Positions 1 through 6,517 of a stretch of DNA of 21,057 bases are shown piece by piece. Both the position numbers and the translations under genes were made by a program. Under the pieces are notes generated by a model. That model was not told where the DNA came from. It was given only the letters and a program-made list of their open reading frames with translations, and searched no databases. Within the stretch, counting starts at the first letter, position 1; the number at the start of each line of letters is the position of its first letter. The stretch comes from a virus. The DNA lies in IMG/VR virus record IMGVR_UViG_3300025889_013270, positions 1 through 21,057 of that record; one strand, 5' to 3'.

Positions 1-681
1 TCTAGCTATGTTGGTTCAGCGGTAGAGGTTTACAACGGCTCGAGTTATGCGGACATCGGATTCAACATATTCGGCGAGTTGGATACGGTTGCACTGGCCG
101 CGCATTGCGGAAGTAACGACGGGTTCATTCGGACTTGGTACGACCAATCAGGCAACGCTGCCGACTTGGTGCAAACAACAACCTCGCAAATGCCAAAGAT
201 TTACGACGGGTCGACGGGCGTATTGAAGGACTCGAATAATCGCGTTTATGCGGACTGTTCGGCAGCTTTATTTTTCAACGCTACAACGGTTGCGCAACCA
301 TATACAGTATTTGCAGCGGTTCAACTTAGCTTAAATTTCCAAAGAGTCCTTGGCGGTGTACCCGATTGGAGTCCGTCCACATATATGCGATTTGCAAGCC
401 CTACAACGCTAACAGGTACAAACGCAGTAACATTTAATCAGAGGCAATTGTTTACGGCTTTGGCGAATGGTACAAGCTCGGCAATGTGGTACGACGGCAC
501 GGCAGACGCAACAGGCGACGCGGGTACGGGTTCATATATTACGGGAGGCACTACGTTTACAAGGTCGTCAGCTTCAGGTGGAACACCACGAGCGTACGAG
601 TTTATCATTTACCCCTCCGACCAATCCAGCAACCGCACAAACATCGAGGACAACATAAACACCTTCTATAACATCTACTGA
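1..681 (+). CDS. Tail/fibre protein with lectin-like domain, 5' end missing
   Basis: The frame is open from the first base, so this is the C-terminal 226 residues of a longer protein cut by the window edge; the first available alternative start (TTG at 79) is not a real start. Around residues 40-52 the motif DGFIRTWYDQSGN is the hallmark of the arabinofuranosidase-B-like / concanavalin-A-like jelly-roll found in many Bacteroidetes phage tail and surface proteins. The rest is Thr/Ser/Gly-rich with alternating hydrophobic residues, as expected of a beta sandwich, ending in an aromatic INTFYNIY tail. Likely role (inference): carbohydrate or host-surface binding at the tail tip. Its stop overlaps the next start by one base (TGATG). 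Local G+C is higher than in the genes that follow. Confidence 0.75.
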   Translation, partial: SSYVGSAVEVYNGSSYADIGFNIFGELDTVALAAHCGSNDGFIRTWYDQSGNAADLVQTTTSQMPKIYDGSTGVLKDSNNRVYADCSAALFFNATTVAQPYTVFAAVQLSLNFQRVLGGVPDWSPSTYMRFASPTTLTGTNAVTFNQRQLFTALANGTSSAMWYDGTADATGDAGTGSYITGGTTFTRSSASGGTPRAYEFIIYPSDQSSNRTNIEDNINTFYNIY

Positions 682-1079
682 TGAACGGATATATAATCGT
701 ACTTCCAACCGCAACGCAGACAAGCGAAGCACGGGCAAAGCAAATCACGCGAGAACTCTACAACATCTCGCGGCCCGTTCTCATTCAGGCAGAAGGCGAA
801 AAGGCGTCAACCGTCTTTGGAATCGTTACGCACCCCGACGGAATCCAAAACGCTTTGCAGGTGAATACGGATTACCTCATCTTCGTTCACGCCGCCGCAA
901 CGCTTGAGAAGCTCGTCGCTTGCTTCCCTGAACTCTCCTCGGATGAGCGTTTCGCCCTTTCCTCCTTCGTTCAAACAAACGCGAAGTTTCCTTTCGGATA
1001 CATCATTCCCTCAACTACGACCGTTCGAGACTATCAATATATGGTGGATAATGGCTGGTTTCCTGAAGAAGATATTTAA
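681..1079 (+). CDS. Small conserved-looking virion-region protein, function unknown
   Basis: 132 residues. The ATG overlaps the upstream fibre stop by one base, so it is translationally coupled to it. There is no signal peptide or membrane segment. The C-terminal half has the pattern FPFGYIIPSTTTVRDYQYMVDNGWF, split here as FPFGYIIPS and YMVDNGWF, which resembles small proteins found next to tail genes in Bacteroidetes phages; I cannot name a family. The position directly after a receptor-binding type protein suggests a tail accessory or assembly role, which is inference only. Its 3' end overlaps the next gene by 29 bases. Confidence 0.65.
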   Translation: MNGYIIVLPTATQTSEARAKQITRELYNISRPVLIQAEGEKASTVFGIVTHPDGIQNALQVNTDYLIFVHAAATLEKLVACFPELSSDERFALSSFVQTNAKFPFGYIIPSTTTVRDYQYMVDNGWFPEEDI

Positions 1080-1431
1080 GGTTCTATGCCTTGTTGTTTT
1101 AGCAGCTCTGGCTATACCTGTAGGCATACTCTTTACTGTAGCGCACGCTTTATGGTTTTGCCTGGAAAACATTAGTAGCGCAATTTGGATGCTCATATAC
1201 GACTTCTTTAGCTCTGTAAGTAAAGTAGTATCAGTTTGTGCGGCATCGTTTTTAAACGCGACTTTAATTAAGCAAGAGGGCATACCGTTTGGCACGCATT
1301 CCGTATCTGCTGTGCTGGGAGCAAATCAACGGGAGATGACACTTACTGATTTAGGTATTTGGCTGTCAGATTTTTTGGACAGCATCGAAAAACATCACTG
1401 TCGCACGGCGGCACAAAAAGCAGACATATGA
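1051..1431 (+). CDS. Small inner-membrane protein, function unknown
   Basis: 126 residues from the ATG at 1051. A longer reading from the TTG at 904 is possible but that extension lies entirely inside the preceding gene in another frame and is Pro/Ser-rich, so it is rejected. Residues 8-35 are strongly hydrophobic (CLVVLAALAIPVGILFTVAH) with a second, weaker hydrophobic stretch at about 36-60, so one or two membrane passes with a Lys-containing N-terminus are likely. The C-terminal third is soluble and ends in Cys/His/Lys-rich sequence. It overlaps the previous gene by 29 bases and the next one by four (ATGA). A role at the host membrane is inference; it is not a recognisable holin. Confidence 0.6.
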   Translation: MAGFLKKIFKVLCLVVLAALAIPVGILFTVAHALWFCLENISSAIWMLIYDFFSSVSKVVSVCAASFLNATLIKQEGIPFGTHSVSAVLGANQREMTLTDLGIWLSDFLDSIEKHHCRTAAQKADI

Positions 1432-1553
1432 GTCAAACACTTCTAAGTATCCTCCAATACTTCAACGGAACTCCACCTCCTTATAACGCAGCCTTAGATT
1501 TAAATAACGACGGATGGATTACCGTTTTGGATTTGTTGCTTGCTTTATCGTAG
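1428..1553 (+). CDS. Dockerin-like EF-hand micro-ORF (41 aa)
   Basis: A 41-residue reading frame starting with ATG at 1428 in an ATGA overlap with the membrane protein. The last 18 residues, DLNNDGWITVLDLLLALS, match the calcium-binding loop plus helix of a type I dockerin / EF-hand repeat (Asp/Asn at positions 1, 3 and 5, Gly at 6, Asp at 12). The preceding LLSILQYF stretch resembles the linker between two dockerin repeats. The sequence parallels the C-terminal module of the metalloprotease just downstream. Its 3' end overlaps the protease start (1514) by 40 bases in another frame. It could be a genuine peptide, a remnant of a deleted larger protein, or part of a frameshifted gene. Confidence 0.5.
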   Translation: MSQTLLSILQYFNGTPPPYNAALDLNNDGWITVLDLLLALS

Positions 1554-2518
1554 GCGCGTTAAACGCTCAAGAATTGTGTTATGCTTTTGGCAACAATCCT
1601 CCAGAGGATGTGTCGAACAGAAGCGAAACGAATTGGAAGTACGTACACAGCGTAGTTCACATACATTATCCTGATGCGGCAAGTTTGGCAAACATCGAGC
1701 CTACTATTGTTTACGATGCCATTAGTTCTGTAAACGAAGAATTTGCTTCTGCCGAAGTCAGTGTAAGCCTTGTAGCACTTGAGTACCACGAAATACCTGA
1801 GTTAGATAGTACGGTTTGTTTTCCGTACAATATCAACGCTATGCAAGCATACATTGCACCGTTGCAATGGGACATAGCTTCTTATATGAACATACACGTA
1901 TTTCCAGAATTTTGTGGAGGCATCTTGGGATTCGCGTATTTGTACTACCTGTCATCTCAATACGCTGACGGTGTTTATGTTCGAAGCGATTGTTTTGGAA
2001 GAATGGGTAACCACCTACTGGAAGACAGAAATCTGAACAAAACGCTTATTCACGAAGTCGGTCATTACGTAGGTTTGTATCACGTCTTCCAAGGTATCGA
2101 CTACTGCGGTGAAGAAGAATCGGATTGTCAGGCTGTCAACGACCGAGTGTGCGACACACCACCTACAAAAGTGAATTGGAGTTGTGAAAACCCTATCTGC
2201 CCTACTGGGGCATACAATTACGAAACGAATAACCATATGGATTATTACGTTGATTCTTGTCGCACTACTTTTACTTATGGACAAATTGAACGTATACACA
2301 ACACCTTACCTTCTTGGCGACCTGATGTTTTACAAGAAAATGTATATTGTATAGGAGACGTAAACAATGATTTAAACGTAGGCATCCAAGATTTGCTGAT
2401 TCTTTTTTCGCATTTTGGCACATCATACGATGGTCAAGCTGACATCAACAAAGACGGCATCATAAGCGTACACGATTTAAATGAAATATTCAGTAATTGG
2501 TCAAGTAGTTGCCAGTAA
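1514..2518 (+). CDS. Secreted pappalysin-like (M43-type) zinc metalloprotease with dockerin-like C-terminus
   Basis: 334 residues. Residues 1-18 form a Sec signal peptide (hydrophobic FGFVACFIVGA, probable cleavage ALNA|QE). The zinc motif HEVGHYVGLYH at 180-190 is a full HExxHxxGxxH metzincin site with catalytic Glu181, and NHMDY at 240-244 supplies the Met-turn. The Cys-rich stretch between them (C198, C205, C213, C224, C229) and a second aromatic/Asp segment after the Met-turn resemble the M43 cytophagalysin/pappalysin subfamily. Residues 279-333 form a dockerin-like pair of EF-hand loops (GDVNNDLNVGIQDLL and ADINKDGIISVHDL) bracketed by C279 and C333. The gene sits eleven bases before the portal gene. 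A signal peptide implies export from the infected cell, unlike a prohead protease. Family level is inferred from motifs only. Confidence 0.85.
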   Translation: MDYRFGFVACFIVGALNAQELCYAFGNNPPEDVSNRSETNWKYVHSVVHIHYPDAASLANIEPTIVYDAISSVNEEFASAEVSVSLVALEYHEIPELDSTVCFPYNINAMQAYIAPLQWDIASYMNIHVFPEFCGGILGFAYLYYLSSQYADGVYVRSDCFGRMGNHLLEDRNLNKTLIHEVGHYVGLYHVFQGIDYCGEEESDCQAVNDRVCDTPPTKVNWSCENPICPTGAYNYETNNHMDYYVDSCRTTFTYGQIERIHNTLPSWRPDVLQENVYCIGDVNNDLNVGIQDLLILFSHFGTSYDGQADINKDGIISVHDLNEIFSNWSSSCQ

Positions 2519-2528
2519 AAAAAGTTAG

Positions 2529-4280
2529 ATGAAAACGAAGCTAGGAGTAGTAGACTATATGCGGTACGAGAAACCGCTGTTTTATAGCGATTCAAACAAA
2601 GACTGGGTATTCTTTGGAGAAGACAATTTGTACCCAAACTACCTAGATGACTTGTTTATTTCAAGTTCAATTCACGGAGCAATCGTTACGGGTAGTGCCG
2701 ATATGATTTATGGTGAAGGATTAGAATCAGACGGCAAGGATGACAACGTAGACCAATGGTTAAAGCTAAAGGGATTGTTTCGTCACAATTGTTTGAAGCG
2801 TGCAGCGTTTGATTTAAAGCTATATGGCAACGCTTACTTGCAAGTCATTTGGTCACAAGACCGCAGCGTGATAAGCGAGGTATACCACGTCCCTGCGAGT
2901 ACAATTCGTTGCGGCAAGGCAGACGACAACGACCAAGTAGAAGTGTATTATCACAGCACGAACTGGATGGAGTGCGACAAGTCTACATTTAAGCCAACTC
3001 CTATCCCGCGTTTCAATACTAGCGACCGCACTGCACCTAGCCAAATCCTGCACATCAAATCGTATAGCCCAGTCAGTTTTTTCTATGGCTTGCCTGATTA
3101 TGCTGGAGCTACTTCGTACATCGAACTCGACAAAAACATTGCTGAGTTCCACTTGCAAAACATCAAAAACGGATTGTTTCCAAGTATGGTACTTTCGTTT
3201 AACGGAGGTATTCCTACGGACGATGAGCGACGAGATTTGGAGCGATTGATTTACGACAAGTTTGGAGGGGCAAGTAACGCGGGAAAGATTCTGATGACTT
3301 TCAACGACGGGCAAGATTCAGCACCTACAGTTGAGCCTTTCAACTTAGCCAACCCACACGACACGTATGACTTCTTAGCAAAGCAAACCTTCCAAGAAAT
3401 ATTGTCGGGTCACCGTGTGACCAGTCCGTTGTTGTTTGGGCTGCGTTCAGAAGGTGGAGGCTTTGGAAGCAACGCCGATGAAATGAAGGACGCATACGAC
3501 CTATACAGCAAGACGGTAATCGAGCCGTTCCAAAATATTTTGCTAGAAGGTATCGAGCCTTTGCTTGCGACCAACAGCATCATTTTGGATGTGTACTTCA
3601 AAGACCTCGTGCCAGCGTCATTTATGGAACAAAAAGCCGAAGAAGAGGAAGTAAAAAAAAAAATCTTTTCGGAGCAACCAGTTCGAATCACAGAGACCCA
3701 AGGCTCAATTTGGTTAAATCATCTGGCGGACAAGGATGCACCACTGCCGAAAGAATTCTTTCTGCTGAAGGAGGAGGTAGTCAACGACACGTCCGATGAC
3801 AAACGCCTGCACACGAAATACGAATTTGGTCTGGAAGATTATTCTAATTATGACCTCGTTTCTGATTGGGGCGATGTCGTAAGTCCACAAGGTAATTTGT
3901 TTGCCGTGCGGTATCAATATTTTAAAGCTACCAGTAAACAGCCTGTAGGTGAAAGTCGTGACTTTTGTATTGAGATGATGGACTTGGCTCAAGGGGGAGT
4001 ACAGTACCGTTACGAAGACATTGCTAATATGAGTTCGGACGGGGTGAACGGACAGTTTGCAGCAGCGGGACAAAGCACGTATGATATTTTTGAGTGGGCT
4101 GGCGGAAAGAACTGCTACCACGGATGGAAAAGACTTATATATGTATATGTACCAGATGGTCTTCCAGATACCACGGATGGGCTGTACGAGGATTGGGACG
4201 CAGTTATGCAGCGTGTCGGAAACAATCCTTATGTAGTTCAAAAAGGAGACGAAGCTATCGCACCAATTGACAAGCAATAA
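2529..4280 (+). CDS. Portal protein with C-terminal extension
   Basis: 583 residues. The N-terminal 370 or so residues have the portal pattern seen in Bacteroidetes phages: GEDNLYPNYL, a YGNAYLQVIW strand, the YSPVSFFYGLPDY segment, then the long clip/stem helices and the HRVTSPLLFGL tunnel-loop-like region. The portal forms the dodecameric ring through which DNA enters the capsid. A run of eleven A (3653-3663) at about residue 376 marks the end of the core. The remaining 200 residues (FCIEMMDLAQ, YEDIANMS, YDIFEWAGGKNCYHGWKRLIY) form a second domain seen in head proteins of related phages, perhaps a minor-head-protein-like domain; its function is unclear. The stop overlaps the next start by one base. 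Confidence 0.8.
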   Translation: MKTKLGVVDYMRYEKPLFYSDSNKDWVFFGEDNLYPNYLDDLFISSSIHGAIVTGSADMIYGEGLESDGKDDNVDQWLKLKGLFRHNCLKRAAFDLKLYGNAYLQVIWSQDRSVISEVYHVPASTIRCGKADDNDQVEVYYHSTNWMECDKSTFKPTPIPRFNTSDRTAPSQILHIKSYSPVSFFYGLPDYAGATSYIELDKNIAEFHLQNIKNGLFPSMVLSFNGGIPTDDERRDLERLIYDKFGGASNAGKILMTFNDGQDSAPTVEPFNLANPHDTYDFLAKQTFQEILSGHRVTSPLLFGLRSEGGGFGSNADEMKDAYDLYSKTVIEPFQNILLEGIEPLLATNSIILDVYFKDLVPASFMEQKAEEEEVKKKIFSEQPVRITETQGSIWLNHLADKDAPLPKEFFLLKEEVVNDTSDDKRLHTKYEFGLEDYSNYDLVSDWGDVVSPQGNLFAVRYQYFKATSKQPVGESRDFCIEMMDLAQGGVQYRYEDIANMSSDGVNGQFAAAGQSTYDIFEWAGGKNCYHGWKRLIYVYVPDGLPDTTDGLYEDWDAVMQRVGNNPYVVQKGDEAIAPIDKQ

Positions 4281-4843
4281 TGGCTACACTGTATATCAAC
4301 GCTTCGCGTATAAAGAAGGACACAGCATTGGGTTCTGCTGTCGATGACAACTTGTTGCATCCGTACATTTTGATTGCTCAAGACCGTTGGATTCTACCAG
4401 CCTTGGGAACGGATTTAGACAACAAACTAAAGCAGGACATTATTGACTCTACGCTTACAGGCAACTACGAAACATTGGTGACGGAATACATCCAGCCTAC
4501 TTTGGTTCAACTGGCATTTGCGGAAGTAGCATATGTGATGAGGTTGCGATTCTCAAACAACAGCGTCACTTTGATTAGTAACGAACAAGGCAGTAGCGCA
4601 AGTGTATCTGACATAAAGATGGTGGTACAAAAAGCAACGGAGATTGGTATGTTTTACCGTCAGCGTTTAGTAGATTACTTGTGCCATAACACAGCGTTGT
4701 TTCCTGAATACTCAACTAACACGGGAGCAGACCTGCATCCGTCACGGCACAACTATTTTGGTAATCTCAATGTCGACAGAAACAGACTACTCAGCAACAA
4801 AGAAATCAGAATCGCGCAAGGTATCGGCATCAAAGATTACTAA
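4280..4843 (+). CDS. Head-tail connector-like protein (DUF6712-type)
   Basis: 187 residues, mainly helical, starting at ATG 4280 which shares the last base of the portal stop. The pattern (N-terminal short strand, DDNLLHPYILIAQDRWILPALG, a long helix with a TLVQLAFAEVAY segment, and a C-terminal YRQRLVDYL helix) resembles the small proteins that follow portal or capsid genes in Bacteroidetes phages (DUF6712) and act like HK97 gp6 head completion proteins that join the portal to the tail. The assignment is from memory of the family and from its position next to the portal. It is followed by 42 untranslated bases before the lysis genes. Confidence 0.65.
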   Translation: MATLYINASRIKKDTALGSAVDDNLLHPYILIAQDRWILPALGTDLDNKLKQDIIDSTLTGNYETLVTEYIQPTLVQLAFAEVAYVMRLRFSNNSVTLISNEQGSSASVSDIKMVVQKATEIGMFYRQRLVDYLCHNTALFPEYSTNTGADLHPSRHNYFGNLNVDRNRLLSNKEIRIAQGIGIKDY

Positions 4844-4885
4844 GCGAATTAGGAACGAAGCGAAATTGATAGAGTACATAAAGAG

Positions 4886-5092
4886 ATGGACTACGATTTA
4901 ATTGGTGTCATTATCGGTGCGGTGGGCGGTATCATTGCAACTTGGGTCAAGATGACAAACGAAGTAACGAAAATTAAGAGCCGCCTATACTCGCTCGAAA
5001 AGCAAGAAACCAAGGTTCAAGAGACGCTAGAGGTGTTGGTGAGTGGCATCAACGAAATCAAACTATTGCTGGCTAAAAAAGGCATAGAGTGA
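4886..5092 (+). CDS. Holin-like small membrane protein with coiled coil
   Basis: 68 residues. Residues 3-22 are a transmembrane helix (LIGVIIGAVGGIIATWV), followed by a heptad-like charged coiled coil (residues 25-65, KIKSRLYSLEKQETKVQETL). This layout, one N-terminal membrane span then a cytoplasmic or periplasmic coiled coil, is common for phage holins and holin accessory proteins of the XhlA or pinholin-like type. Its stop overlaps the GTG start of the amidase (GTGA), tying the two together translationally. The leader before its ATG ends with AAAGAG. Function is inferred from size, topology and the lysin next door. Confidence 0.65.
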   Translation: MDYDLIGVIIGAVGGIIATWVKMTNEVTKIKSRLYSLEKQETKVQETLEVLVSGINEIKLLLAKKGIE

Positions 5093-5508
5093 GAACAATA
5101 AACAAAGTCATCCTGCACTGTTCGGATACAATCGAAGGTGCGCATATCAACGTTGATACCATCCGTCAATGGCACGAAGCACGAGGATGGGATGACATTG
5201 GATACCACTACGTAATTTATCTCGACGGCACAATTCATAAAGGTAGAGACCTGGACATAGTAGGTGCGCATTGTCGAGGCAACAACAAAGATTCCATTGG
5301 AGTTTGTTACATAGGCGGGCGTAGTGCCAAGGAAAACAAACCAGCAGATACTATGACAGCCGAACAGGAGTTGGGTTGGTTACAGTTGTGGTATGCTTTA
5401 AAGACTTTATTCGGTAACATCAAATTACACGGTCATAACGAGTTCAGCGAAAAAGCGTGTCCTTCGTTTGACGTACAAGAGAAATACAAATTCCTAATCA
5501 ATGAATAA
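5089..5508 (+). CDS. N-acetylmuramoyl-L-alanine amidase (endolysin)
   Basis: 139 residues, GTG start at 5089 inside the upstream stop. This is a compact Amidase_2 domain of the T7 lysozyme type, close to the usual family length with no extra binding domain. Visible residues: H10 in VILHCSDT (zinc ligand), Y39 in IGYHYVI (counterpart of the T7 catalytic Tyr), H116 in GHNEFS and C124 in KACPSF (zinc ligands, eight apart as in T7 lysozyme), with K122 two residues before the Cys. It cleaves the bond between muramic acid and the stem peptide, releasing progeny phage. No signal peptide, so it would depend on the flanking holin-like proteins for access to the wall. Confidence 0.92.
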   Translation: MRTINKVILHCSDTIEGAHINVDTIRQWHEARGWDDIGYHYVIYLDGTIHKGRDLDIVGAHCRGNNKDSIGVCYIGGRSAKENKPADTMTAEQELGWLQLWYALKTLFGNIKLHGHNEFSEKACPSFDVQEKYKFLINE

Positions 5509-5668
5509 TTTTTTCCTCGAAAACTGGGCTGAAATTTGCCTCATCGTTATTACGGCGGCTGGCTCATATACAGCTCTCACTGAATCGACCAGAGACGATA
5601 AAATCGTAGACGTGCTGAAGCGTATTTTAAACGCGGTGGTACTTGGTCGTAGCAAACGAAATAAGTAA
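5501..5668 (+). CDS. Second holin-like small membrane protein (55 aa)
   Basis: 55 residues starting at ATG 5501, overlapping the amidase stop by eight bases. The sequence begins MNNFFLENWAEI, continues with a single hydrophobic helix (ICLIVITAAGSYTAL, residues 12-26) and ends with a basic amphipathic tail (VLKRILNAVVLGRSKRNK). Small proteins with this ENWAEI / TALTES / DDKIVD / LKRILNAVVLG pattern follow lysins in many Flavobacteriia phages and are thought to be holins or holin partners. Assignment rests on that recollection plus topology and position. A strong terminator follows 55 bases later, making this the last gene of the head/lysis transcript. Confidence 0.7.
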   Translation: MNNFFLENWAEICLIVITAAGSYTALTESTRDDKIVDVLKRILNAVVLGRSKRNK

Positions 5669-5723
5669 CTTCGTCCTTACAAGAGTCATTGCCTTGTAGA
5701 TTTTTTCCTTTGATAAGCGAAAG

Positions 5724-5752
5724 CCCCTGCCTAACGAGGTAGGGGTTTTTTT
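5724..5752 (+). terminator. Intrinsic terminator after the lysis cassette
   Basis: Nine-pair stem CCCCTGCCT / AGGTAGGGG (one G-T pair), loop AACG, followed by seven T. It closes the transcript ending with the second holin-like gene and insulates the downstream early control region. Confidence 0.9.
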
Positions 5753-5760
5753 GTGCCTTA

Positions 5761-5828
5761 CCCGCAAACCCGTAAAATTCCCGCACGATTCACGCAAACA
5801 CGCAAAATCCACGCATTTTTTACGCAAG
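5761..5828 (+). repeat. Two 30-bp repeat units of CGCA-core boxes (iteron/operator-like)
   Basis: CGCA or CGTA cores preceded by C or A start at 5763, 5771, 5782, 5793, 5801, 5812 and 5823, that is with spacing 8, 11, 11, 8, 11, 11. The units 5763-5792 and 5793-5822 are about two-thirds identical and a partial third unit starts at 5823. They lie between the lysis terminator and the early promoter, whose -7 box carries an inverted copy (TTTGCG). Spacing close to one helical turn suggests cooperative binding of a protein on one face of the DNA, as repressor/activator operators or origin iterons. Confidence 0.7.
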
Positions 5829-5830
5829 TC

Positions 5831-5860
5831 TTGGATGTATGTAAATGTTTACTATATTTG
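5831..5860 (+). promoter_or_regulatory. Bacteroidetes-type early promoter
   Basis: TTG at 5831-5833, 19-base spacer, then TATATTTG at 5853-5860, matching the Bacteroidetes consensus TTG/TTTG - 17-23 - TAnnTTTG. It lies about 30 bases before the ATG at 5890 and directly after the CGCA repeats, so it probably drives the early gene block through about 9262. Confidence 0.8.
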
Positions 5861-5889
5861 CGTACAAATTCATTCAAACTATCAAAGAG

Positions 5890-6201
5890 ATGAAAATCAA
5901 CAAGACAAAAGAAGTAGTGAAAGACCTACTCATCAAGTATCCTGAGTTGCGGGATAACGACTATCGCTTGATAGCCAATTACTGGAATATGGAGTTGTTC
6001 TATAAAGGCATCAAAACCAACGAAGCAACTGCTTTGGATTTGCTGGCTATGGTAGCCGCTGGACAACTCAGCAATACGGAGAGCATCCGACGTATGCGAG
6101 CGAAGTTGCAAGAGGAAGAACCTAGCTTGCGAGGTAAGGCGTATGCAAAGCGTCACAAAGCATCGAAAACCGTAAAAGAAGATTTGGGTTATGCAGTATA
6201 G
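5890..6201 (+). CDS. First early protein, function unknown
   Basis: 103 residues from ATG 5890. An in-frame ATG at 5845 exists but precedes the -7 box (5853-5860), so a transcript from that promoter could not include it; the start at 5890 follows a GAGATG leader context seen at several genes here. The protein is hydrophilic and helical, with segments ELRDNDYRLIANYW, LDLLAMVAAGQLSNTESIRRMRAKLQ and a basic C-terminus. Proteins of this look open the early region of other Bacteroidetes phages; no function is known to me. A short DNA-binding or regulatory role is possible given position and basic tail. It overlaps the next gene by 11 bases. Confidence 0.7.
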   Translation: MKINKTKEVVKDLLIKYPELRDNDYRLIANYWNMELFYKGIKTNEATALDLLAMVAAGQLSNTESIRRMRAKLQEEEPSLRGKAYAKRHKASKTVKEDLGYAV

Positions 6202-6517
6202 TCAAGAAGAAACGTGGGTCACTGGTGCTACGAGTAGCACTGAATACGAAACGTACAACAGACATTTGTGGGTTCCGTGTGACGAGGATACGGTTTGGTT
6301 CAATCCAAAATACTACCTTGAAAAAGGGTATCGTTCGTTTGCCTGGACGAAAGGTGCGGTAGGGTATGACAAATGGTTTGTGTCTGATTTGTCCAAGGAT
6401 GAGTTAGAAATTGCCCTGAAGCAAGCTGGATGGGTTTACTACACCGACATCTATTGTCTCAAGCAACAGATAGAAGACCTCGAAGCAAAAGCGAATGGAC
6501 AAGACACAGCTCAATAA
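6191..6517 (+). CDS. Early protein, function unknown
   Basis: 108 residues, ATG at 6191 overlapping the previous gene by 11 bases. Rich in Trp and Tyr (WFNPKYYLEKGYRSFAWTKG, GYDKWFVSDLS, AGWVYYTDIYCL), ending in a short charged helix. No membrane segment, signal peptide or recognised motif. The operon position between an early leader gene and the ssDNA-binding-like gene suggests a host-takeover or replication accessory role, without direct evidence. Confidence 0.65.
   Translation: MQYSQEETWVTGATSSTEYETYNRHLWVPCDEDTVWFNPKYYLEKGYRSFAWTKGAVGYDKWFVSDLSKDELEIALKQAGWVYYTDIYCLKQQIEDLEAKANGQDTAQ

Noticed and set aside
1-681. Diversity-generating retroelement target in the fibre gene
   Set aside because: No reverse transcriptase, template repeat or adenine-rich variable region is visible in the window.
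904-1050. N-terminal extension of the membrane protein from a TTG start
   Set aside because: It overlaps the preceding gene entirely in another frame and lacks a plausible start context; ATG 1051 gives a normal membrane protein start.
2853-3314. Minus-strand open frames over the portal gene and elsewhere (for example 153 codons here)
   Set aside because: They mirror the codon structure of strong plus-strand genes, have Cys/Ser/Arg-rich shadow-like composition, and no minus-strand operon or promoter accompanies them.
5845-5889. Longer start (ATG 5845) for the first early gene
   Set aside because: It lies upstream of the -7 box of the promoter that should drive the gene, so that transcript would not contain it.
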